From: JADJNW01 sp046314415 | GTDB lineage: Bacteria > Bacteroidota > Bacteroidia > Chitinophagales > Saprospiraceae | DNA length: 5,659 nt | Direction: 5' to 3' | Assembly: GCA_046314415.1 (NCBI GenBank) | Contig: JBKBWT010000399.1 | Coordinates: forward strand, 1 to 5,659 | Shown: piece by piece, positions 1 to 5,166 of the stretch | How the letters are laid out: every line of letters starts with the position of its first letter | Position numbering within the stretch: the stretch's first letter is position 1 | Program-made: the position numbers and the translations under genes | Notes under the pieces: model-generated | Told to the model about the DNA's origin: nothing | Seen by the model: only the letters and a program-made list of their open reading frames with translations | Database searches by the model: none

Positions 1-34
1 TAATCCTAACTTGTTTTTGATAATTTTGTCACTT

Positions 35-116
35 GTAGTCATGGTGTGATTCTGTTTTGGTTATTTAATAGTCGCATATCAAATTTACCAAAACTGTCAG
101 ATCACATCTTGACTAC
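35..116. repeat. Long imperfect inverted repeat (hairpin) beyond the 3' end of the 90-aa gene
   Basis: The arms pair as follows: GTAGTCA (35-41) with TGACTAC (110-116), TGTGAT (45-50) with ATCACA (101-106), CTG (52-54) with CAG (98-100), and TTTTGGT (55-61) with ACCAAAA (87-93). Two further pairs join the first two blocks. That gives about 25 pairs with small bulges and a loop of about 25 nt. It lies downstream of the leftward operon. Neither outward flank has a run of T directly after the stem, so a classical intrinsic terminator is doubtful. A REP-like palindrome, a structured RNA or an mRNA 3'-end stabiliser are alternatives. The pairing is seen directly; the role is unknown. Confidence 0.6.
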
Positions 117-135
117 TACAAATAAGCGCATTGTT

Positions 136-408
136 TTATTTTTCATAAGCATCCATATACGGCTTACAAATCCGCCAGGCTTCTTCAATTGCGTTCGCGG
201 TACTTTCCAGGCTTTTTGAGGCATGTTGCAGTTGAGTTGCCAGCTTGACCCTGCCTCTGTTTGCATCAGCTATTCCATCTTGATGTAATTTCTCGCTTAG
301 TAAATGTAAAAATTCCGCTAAGGCATCATAACGGAGATTACCTAATTCAGTAGCAAGAGATGTAAAATCGCCGTTGTAAAGCGCTAGCTCTTTTTTGTGT
401 TTTGCCAT
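136..408 (-). CDS. Small helical hypothetical protein (90 aa), second gene of a two-gene operon
   Basis: I do not recognise a named family. The protein is soluble, with no signal peptide or membrane segment. It starts with a basic patch (MAKHKKELALYNGDF) and then looks almost entirely alpha-helical: an amphipathic stretch at about residues 16-44 with regular leucines (LRYDALAEFLHLLSEKL), a charged DANRGR turn at about 48-53, and a second helix at about 54-80 ending in AWRICKPYM. This would fit a two-helix hairpin, possibly a binding partner or oligomerisation unit. The ATG at 408 lies only 7 nt after the stop codon of the 226-aa gene, so the two are very likely co-transcribed. No Shine-Dalgarno sequence precedes it; the upstream bases are A/T only apart from one G. 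By eye its base composition is nearer to the window average than that of its AT-rich partner. That it is a real gene is well supported by frame, composition and operon position; its function is unknown. Confidence 0.7.
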   Translation of the reverse strand: MAKHKKELALYNGDFTSLATELGNLRYDALAEFLHLLSEKLHQDGIADANRGRVKLATQLQHASKSLESTANAIEEAWRICKPYMDAYEK

Positions 409-415
409 TTAAATA

Positions 416-1096
416 TCATTTTAAAAATTTACCAACTATCATATTGGGACGAAATTTCTTTACATAATTGCCGTTTTCTATGATAGGATATAATATTCTC
501 TCTTCTTGTAAAAAAGCTCTTTTGATGTTTCTGTTGGATGCGTACTCAAGCAATGAAAAGCTACTATCAATAAGATGGTATCTCACATCTTTTATGATAA
601 TTTTATATTCCCCTTCGCTCAGGTTTAAATCCTCAAAGGCTGATATGATTCCAAATTCTATAGCGGATTTAATGAAATTATGATATTCTTTCCCCCAAAT
701 TATTAATACACTAAATGAATTACTTAGCAATATTTGTATTTCAATATCAATAATGGCAGCGATGCCAGACTCATGAAATTTAATTTCATATAAACTTTTA
801 ATAATTTTTATTCCATTATTTTCTTCTTCTCTTCGAATAACTTTCCAATTTCCTTTAAAATGATCTTCGCCAAATGTAGATGTGTAATGAGAGCCAGACA
901 GTTGATAAATTTTTTTATCTTGACGAGCAATATAAAGTCCATTCAATTCTGATTTAAGTTCTCTTCCTTTCCAAGCTGGATCAACATATTTTTCTAGAAT
1001 ACTTTTGTCAATCAACTCTTTAATATTTGAAAGCAATTGCTCGAACTCCGCTTTGTTATTATATGAAATATCTTGCCGAATAATATCCATTTGCAT
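416..1096 (-). CDS. Hypothetical protein (226 aa) with a C-terminal half resembling EF-G domain IV
   Basis: This is the first gene of a leftward two-gene operon. Residues 1-98 form a region I do not recognise (helix at about 15-36, then mixed polar). Residues about 100-206 resemble domain IV of elongation factor G. AIIDIEIQI (114-122) matches the strand written AHVVIEIEP in EF-G. KEYHNFIKSAIEFGIISAF (136-154) matches the helix written PKEYIPAVEKGIKEA. YHLIDSS (173-179) matches the conserved tip YHxVDSS, keeping the histidine that enters the decoding centre in EF-G. ILYPII (201-206) matches the LLEPIM that ends the domain. There is no GTPase domain, so this is not a translocase. The protein is cytosolic, with no signal or TM segment. 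The gene is very AT-rich: about 23-35% GC in hand-counted 60-base blocks, against about 57-62% in the start of the neighbouring ABC-F gene, which suggests transfer. ATG at 1096 is used; a second ATG two codons on (1090) is equally possible. The match was made from memory, not by alignment; a chance resemblance is possible but several ordered blocks agree. Confidence 0.72.
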   Translation of the reverse strand: MQMDIIRQDISYNNKAEFEQLLSNIKELIDKSILEKYVDPAWKGRELKSELNGLYIARQDKKIYQLSGSHYTSTFGEDHFKGNWKVIRREEENNGIKIIKSLYEIKFHESGIAAIIDIEIQILLSNSFSVLIIWGKEYHNFIKSAIEFGIISAFEDLNLSEGEYKIIIKDVRYHLIDSSFSLLEYASNRNIKRAFLQEERILYPIIENGNYVKKFRPNMIVGKFLK

Positions 1097-1116
1097 GTTA
1101 ATTAAAAATGATATGG

Positions 1117-1146
1117 CAAATTAAGGGGACTTTTTATTAAAAACAA
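1117..1146 (-). promoter_or_regulatory. Putative Bacteroidota promoter of the leftward operon
   Basis: Read on the minus strand, TTG (1146-1144) is followed after 19 nt by TTAATTTG (1124-1117). The latter matches the Bacteroidota -7 consensus TAnnTTTG in seven of eight positions. Spacing and position fit a start of transcription about 14 nt before the ATG at 1096. The -33 element is only a minimal TTG, so the call is tentative. Confidence 0.45.
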
Positions 1147-1162
1147 CATCCCACCAATTTCG

Positions 1163-1170
1163 TACCTTTG
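1163..1170 (+). promoter_or_regulatory. Bacteroidota -7 promoter box of the ABC-F gene
   Basis: TACCTTTG is a perfect match to TAnnTTTG, the -7 element read by the Bacteroidota primary sigma factor. It ends 19 nt before the GTG start, leaving a very short leader. No clear TTG/TTTG -33 box is visible at the expected distance. It lies just beyond the leftward promoter, so the two promoters sit back to back in under 60 bp. Confidence 0.6.
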
Positions 1171-1189
1171 CACTTCTAAAATTAAGACG

Positions 1190-3077
1190 GTGAATTATTT
1201 GACATTAGAAAATGTGACGAAGACCTACGGCGAGAAGGTGCTGTTTCAGAATATTTCGCTGCAAATCAGCAAAGGGCAGAAGATTGCGCTAGTGGCGAAG
1301 AACGGTACAGGCAAGAGTACGCTGCTGCGGGTGATTGCGGGCATCGAGCAGCCGGAGGGCGAGCAGGCGAGTATCTTGCTGCGGCGCGATATTCGGGTGG
1401 GGTATTTGGTGCAGGACCCTGAATTTGCTGATGGGGCGACGGTGATTGATGCGGCGCTGGATTCTGACAATCCGCTGGTGCAGGTGGTGAAACAGTACGA
1501 ACTGGCGATGATCGGCGTGGGCGAGCCGCTGGAAACGGTGCTGGCGAAAATGGATGACCTCAAAGCCTGGGACGTGGAGGCGCGCATCAAGGAAGTATTG
1601 ACGAAATTAAAAATTACGAAATTCGATCAGCCAGTGCGGATGTTGTCGGGCGGGCAAAAGAAGCGTCTGGCTTTAGCCAAATTGATTATTGACGAGCCGG
1701 AGTTTTTGATTCTCGACGAACCGACGAACCACCTGGATTTGGATATGATCGAATGGCTGGAAGTTTACATGCAGCAGCCAAATATCACGCTGTTCATGGT
1801 GACGCACGACCGCTATTTCTTGGAACGCGTTTGTAATCAAATCATTGAACTGGACGGCGGGAAATTGTACAAGTACACCGGCAATTATGCAGAATATTTA
1901 GAAAAGAAAGCCATCCGGCAGGAGACGGAAAGTGCGGAATTAGCCAAAGATAAAAAACTGCTCGACCGCGAACTCGACTGGGTGCGCCGCTCGCCGCAAG
2001 CCCGCACCACCAAAGCCAAGTCGCGTGTGGACGCTTACTACGAACTCGAAGAAAAGGTGTCGAGTGTGCAGGTGGAAAAAAATATGCAAATTGAAATTCA
2101 GGGGCAGCGCCTGGGTGGAAAGATTNNNNNNNNNNGGAAAGATTTTGGAATTGCATAATGTGAGCAAAAGCTTCGGCGATTTAAATATTGTACAAAATTT
2201 TGATTACAAATTCAAGAAGAACGAGCGCGTTGGCATTGTAGGTCCGAATGGCGTCGGAAAAACGAGTTTTCTAAAAATTCTAACCCAGGAAATCCGACCC
2301 GATACGGGCAAAGTAGTTGTTGGGGATAACACGGTTTTTGGTTATTATACACAAGATGGCATCAATTTGAAAGAGGATAAGCGCGTGATTGATGCGGTGC
2401 AGGACATTGCAGAATACATTCCGCTGGCGAAAGGGCTGAAGTTGAGCGCGGCAGCCTTGCTCGAACGGTTTTTATTCTCGCGCAAGCAGCAGCAGGTGTA
2501 TGTGTCACAATTGAGCGGGGGCGAGCGTCGGCGCCTGTATTTGCTGACAATTTTAATGAAAAATCCGAATTTTCTCATCCTCGACGAACCGACGAATGAT
2601 TTGGATGTGATTACGCTCCAGGTGCTCGAAGATTTTTTGATTGATTTTCCGGGCTGCATTCTGGTGGTGACGCACGACCGGTTTTTTATGGATAAAATTG
2701 TGGATCACCTTTTTGTGTTTGAAGGGAATGGTAAAATCCGCGATTTCAATGGCGATTATACTGAATACCGCGAATTGCAAAAAGAACGCGAACGCGAACA
2801 ACGCAGCGCCGCCCGTGCCGAGGATCAAAAACAAAAGCAAACGCAGCAGCCACAAACTTCCGAACGCCGACTTTCCCAAGAAGAGCGCAAGGAAATGAAT
2901 AATTTAGAAAAGGAAATCAAACGGCTGGAAGAGCGCAAAGCGGAGATCATGGAGCAGTTTAATTCGAGTGATTTGGCGGTAGATCAAATTGAAAAATTGT
3001 CGAAAGAACTCAACACTTTGAATGAAAATCTGGAAATGAAAGAGATGCGGTGGTTAGAATTGGCGGAGATGGCTTAA
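1190..3077 (+). CDS. uup: ABC-F family ATPase, Uup type (622 aa after gap collapse)
   Basis: This is a soluble twin-ATPase of the ABC-F family, whose members bind the ribosome and influence tRNA placement and stalled or misassembled ribosomes; they are not transporters. NBD1 has Walker A AKNGTGKST (36-44, Ala replacing the usual first Gly), signature LSGGQ (152-156), Walker B LILDEPTNHLD (173-183) and H-loop THDR (205-208). The inter-domain linker (about 238-305) carries RRSPQARTTKAKSR, typical of Uup. NBD2 has Walker A GPNGVGKTS (345-353), LSGGE (435-439), LILDEPTNDLD (456-466) and THDR (488-491). A charged region (about 521-555) leads into a C-terminal coiled coil (about 556-620), as in Uup. 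The length matches the family (E. coli Uup is about 635 aa). The start is GTG at 1190, just after a good -7 box. The frame seems broken at the N gap, but removing the duplicated 9 bases plus the Ns (19 nt) joins both halves exactly as GGKILELHNVSKSFG. Antibiotic-resistance ABC-F is unlikely given the Uup-like linker and C-terminus. The symbol is by resemblance. Confidence 0.93.
2126..2135. other. Assembly gap (10 N), probably artificial and of negative true length
   Basis: Ten Ns are flanked by the same nine bases, GGAAAGATT, at 2117-2125 and 2136-2144. In both flanks these encode Gly-Lys-Ile, and the protein reads on correctly only if one copy is removed. The contig ends therefore most likely overlap by 9 bp and were joined with a fixed-length spacer instead of being merged. 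Confidence 0.9.
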
Positions 3078-3084
3078 CTAATTC

Positions 3085-3112
3085 GGTTAGCAGTTATCTG
3101 TTAACAGTTATC
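3085..3112 (-). repeat. Degenerate heptamer repeat array, copy 1 (inverted)
   Basis: Read on the minus strand this stretch splits into 7-nt units: GATA, ACTGTTA, ACAGATA, ACTGCTA, ACC. It begins 7 nt after the ABC-F stop codon. GTTAACAGTTATC (3100-3112) pairs perfectly with GATAACTGTTAAC (3134-3146) in copy 2. With outer imperfect pairs, 3091-3112 and 3134-3155 form a hairpin with a 21-nt loop, placed between the convergent ABC-F and four-helix-bundle genes. No T-run follows the stem, so a terminator role is uncertain. Confidence 0.75.
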
Positions 3113-3129
3113 AGGACATACGTACCCCG

Positions 3130-3170
3130 CCCCGATAACTGTTAACTGTTAACCGATAATAGATAACCAA
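3130..3170 (+). repeat. Degenerate heptamer repeat array, copy 2
   Basis: From 3131 the sequence reads in 7-nt steps: CCCGATA, ACTGTTA, ACTGTTA, ACCGATA, ATAGATA, ACC. The array ends at the stop codon of the four-helix-bundle gene (3172-3174). It shares TAACTGTTAACCG (3143-3155), CCCCGATAAC (3130-3139) and GATAACCAA (3162-3170) with copy 3 on the other side of that gene, in the same order and orientation except that the first two overlap here and are separate in copy 3. Confidence 0.8.
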
Positions 3171-3171
3171 T

Positions 3172-3549
3172 TTACTTCCCTTTTGCGATTTGCCGATCTA
3201 AGTGTTCAATGAATTTATTCAACCTGCGCTGAAAGGCTTTTACCTGAGTGTGCAATTCGTCATATTTTTCTTGAGATAGCAGATTTCTACTTTTCGCTTT
3301 GGCAATCCAGGTCTCTGTTTCAAAGGCAGAACCACGGCTGTACAAGCAAAACAAGCGGCGGTCTTTGTAAAAGAAGCGTCCGTATCCTTCGGAAATATTG
3401 GCTGCCATGGAATCGGCACTCCGAACTAACTGTTTTCCAATGGTATCTTTCGCAAAAAAACTCCAAGGCTCCGTTGCTTTCCAAACTTCCTCGCCAATTT
3501 GCACTGCCAGCTGATAAATTTCCAGTGTTTCCAGGCTTTTCTGTTCCAT
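3172..3549 (-). CDS. Four-helix-bundle protein, S23 / 23S rRNA intervening-sequence protein family (125 aa)
   Basis: The sequence has the hallmarks of the S23-type four-helix-bundle family: RSADSMAANISEGYGR (43-58), then a helix with LYSRGSAFETETW (69-81), and a C-terminal helix (about 93-120). Members were first seen encoded in intervening sequences of 23S rRNA genes, and the diversity-generating-retroelement protein Avd has the same fold. Most members have no proven function; a nucleic-acid-binding role is suggested from Avd. The protein is small, cytosolic and basic. I chose ATG at 3549 (MEQKSLETLEIYQ) because it gives the normal family length and begins at the first helix. The frame stays open upstream to an ATG at 3675, but that extra 42 residues partly reads through the repeat array at 3656-3704 and looks non-coding. 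The gene is convergent with ABC-F, divergent from the downstream membrane-protein gene, and bracketed by heptamer arrays, which suggests it arrived as a cassette. The family call is strong; the biological role is open. Confidence 0.9.
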   Translation of the reverse strand: MEQKSLETLEIYQLAVQIGEEVWKATEPWSFFAKDTIGKQLVRSADSMAANISEGYGRFFYKDRRLFCLYSRGSAFETETWIAKAKSRNLLSQEKYDELHTQVKAFQRRLNKFIEHLDRQIAKGK

Positions 3550-3655
3550 GCGTAAACTTGAATTATTACTAAAAAAAGGATTTCGTTCTAACTTATGACT
3601 GAGTTTTATACTCCAGGTCACAAATTTTACATCCAGTTTTGAATGCAATAGATAG

Positions 3656-3704
3656 CCCCGATAACCATCAACCAATAACTGTTAACCGTCTAACCGATAA
3701 CCAA
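3656..3704 (+). repeat. Degenerate heptamer repeat array, copy 3
   Basis: This reads CCCCGATA, ACCATCA, ACCAATA, ACTGTTA, ACCGTCTA (one base longer), ACCGATA, ACC. It shares three exact blocks with copy 2 as direct repeats. It is also inverted relative to copy 1: CTAACCG (3690-3696) and ATAACTGTTAAC (3675-3686) are the reverse complements of 3084-3090 and 3100-3111. It lies about 105 nt upstream of the four-helix-bundle start codon, so the gene sits between inverted and direct copies. Confidence 0.78.
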
Positions 3705-3809
3705 AAGCCAAGCCTCATGAGAAGGAATTCAATCCTTACAAATAATTTAACTTAAAAATCCTACTAAAAGTCCTGCATTTTCACAAATTTTACGGAAAAG
3801 CCTGAATCC

Positions 3810-5108
3810 ATGATTAAGAATTGGTTGCTGCGCACCGATAAATTTACCTTTGCCGTGTATGCCCTGCTGGCTGCATTTGGCACGTATTTTTGCATGTATG
3901 CCTTTCGCAAAACCTTTACCGCTGCGGGTTTCGAGGGCTTGTCGCTGTGGGGAGTAGATTATAAAATTTTGCTGGTGATGGTGCAGGTATTCGGCTATAT
4001 GCTGGCAAAATTCATTGGTATCAAGGTTATTTCCGAACTGAAGCCGGGGCAACGGTTTTTTATGCTGCTGGGGTTGGTGGCGGTTGCCGAAATTGCACTG
4101 CTGCTCTTTGGAGCGGTGCCCTATCCATATAATTTTATCTTCCTGTTTTTCAATGGCTTACCACTGGGAATGATCTGGGGAATTGTATTCTCTTACCTGG
4201 AAGGTCGGACGTCTTCGGATGCGCTGGGAGCCGGATTGAGTATCAGTTTTATTGTGTCGGGCGGCGTGGTGAAGTCCGTGGGAAAGTGGCTAATGGTGGA
4301 CTGGGGGGTGTCACAATTCTGGATGCCATTTGTAGCAGGATTGTTGTTTTTATTGCCCTTGTTAATTTTTACTATTTTGCTGAATCAAATTCCCCCGCCT
4401 ACTGCTGAGGATGAAGCCGAGCGCACCAAACGCGAGCCGATGACAGCCCCACAACGCCGGGCTTTTGTGTTGCAATTTGCATTTGGCTTGTTTGCTTTGG
4501 TACTCTTTTATGTATTCCTTACGGCTTACCGCAGCTTTCGCGATGATTTTGCGAATGAACTCTGGATTGCAATGGGATATGTAGATCGTCCCGCCATTTT
4601 TACCCAATCGGAATTGCCCATTGCTTTAATCGTTTTTATTGTTATTACTGCTACTATGATGATTCGTAATAATCGAACAGCATTTATTATATATCATTGG
4701 CTTATTCTGATAAGTTGTATTCTTATTATTATAAGTACAATACTTTTTCAAATGAAAATGCTGGCGCCACTGCCCTGGATGATTGCAGTCGGGCTGGGAA
4801 CCTACATGTGTTATGTGCCGTTTAACTGCGTCCTGTTTGACCGCATGATTGCTGCATTTCGCACCGTTGCAAATTCAGGATTTTTGATCTATGTAGCGGA
4901 TTCCTTTGGCTACCTGGGCAGTGTAGGCGTTATGCTGTATCGCAATTTTGGACAACCCAATTTGAGCTGGCTCGATTTCTTTATCAGTTTCAGTTACATT
5001 TTAGGTGGAGCCGGTATTGTCACCATTTTAGCATCCGTCTTTTACTTTGCGGGTAAATTCAAAAAAACACCCCAAGCGGTAGCACCGGTAATGAGTACCA
5101 GTGTTTAG
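3810..5108 (+). CDS. DUF5690-like multi-pass membrane protein, MFS-like (432 aa)
   Basis: This is an integral inner-membrane protein with about 12 predicted membrane segments, by eye near 11-31, 52-76, 82-101, 107-130, 139-158, 168-192, 218-240, 268-285, 290-314, 320-340, 352-377 and 388-414. The polar, charged loop at 193-217 divides them six plus six, as in major facilitator transporters. Motifs such as YRSFRDDFANELW (240-252), PFNCVLFDRMIAAF (337-350) and the stretch GFLIYVADSFGYLG (357-370) are ones I associate with the Bacteroidota family DUF5690, whose substrate is unknown. ATG at 3810 is the start; MIKNWLLRTDKF gives a short cytoplasmic N-terminus followed directly by TM1. No Shine-Dalgarno is seen, and only a weak -7-like TAATTTAA lies at 3743-3750. 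Codons in 4621-4745 are noticeably more AT-rich than the rest, but the frame and TM pattern continue. It sits 58 nt upstream of modA on the same strand, so co-transcription is possible. Membrane nature is certain; the family name is from recall. Confidence 0.85.
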   Translation: MIKNWLLRTDKFTFAVYALLAAFGTYFCMYAFRKTFTAAGFEGLSLWGVDYKILLVMVQVFGYMLAKFIGIKVISELKPGQRFFMLLGLVAVAEIALLLFGAVPYPYNFIFLFFNGLPLGMIWGIVFSYLEGRTSSDALGAGLSISFIVSGGVVKSVGKWLMVDWGVSQFWMPFVAGLLFLLPLLIFTILLNQIPPPTAEDEAERTKREPMTAPQRRAFVLQFAFGLFALVLFYVFLTAYRSFRDDFANELWIAMGYVDRPAIFTQSELPIALIVFIVITATMMIRNNRTAFIIYHWLILISCILIIISTILFQMKMLAPLPWMIAVGLGTYMCYVPFNCVLFDRMIAAFRTVANSGFLIYVADSFGYLGSVGVMLYRNFGQPNLSWLDFFISFSYILGGAGIVTILASVFYFAGKFKKTPQAVAPVMSTSV

Positions 5109-5120
5109 CAAGGTATTGGC

Positions 5121-5142
5121 TTTTAATTTGATACAATTAAAA
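5121..5142. other. A/T-only hairpin between the membrane-protein gene and modA
   Basis: TTTTAATT (5121-5128) and AATTAAAA (5135-5142) form an 8-bp perfect stem with loop TGATAC, 12 nt after the stop codon. Because the stem contains only A-T pairs and no clean T-run follows, it would be at best a weak terminator. The same stretch also holds TTTG (5127-5130) and, 21 nt later, TATTTTAT (5152-5159), which could be a poor -33/-7 pair for modA. Confidence 0.25.
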
Positions 5143-5166
5143 TATAAACCTTATTTTATATAATTT

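Noticed and set aside
35..116. Intrinsic terminator for the leftward operon
   Set aside because: On the minus strand the stem is followed by an A-rich, not T-rich, sequence. It is kept only as a hairpin of unknown role.
468..683. Plus-strand open frame inside the 226-aa gene
   Set aside because: It lies opposite the EF-G domain IV-like segment, which is the better supported coding frame, and has no promoter or recognisable features.
1842..2879. Long reverse-strand open frames opposite the ABC-F gene
   Set aside because: Their translations have no family features and overlap a well-supported gene; they are shadows of its codon bias.
1190..3077. ABC-F gene as a frameshifted pseudogene or two separate genes
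   Set aside because: The only disruption is the N gap with duplicated flanks. Collapsing it gives an intact protein with all motifs of both ATPase domains.
1190..3077. ABC-F protein as an antibiotic-resistance determinant
   Set aside because: The linker RRSPQARTTKAKSR and the C-terminal coiled coil fit housekeeping Uup, and no resistance or mobile context is seen nearby.
3085..3704. CRISPR array
   Set aside because: Units are 7 nt, directly adjacent and degenerate, without spacers of even length and without cas genes.
3722..3737. Small hairpin AAGGA / TCCTT with loop ATTCAA
   Set aside because: Five base pairs and no T-run; this is expected by chance.
4621..4745. AT-rich patch within the membrane-protein gene as an inserted segment
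   Set aside because: Frame, hydrophobic segment pattern and family-like motifs continue on both sides. Hydrophobic Ile/Leu/Phe codons explain the composition.
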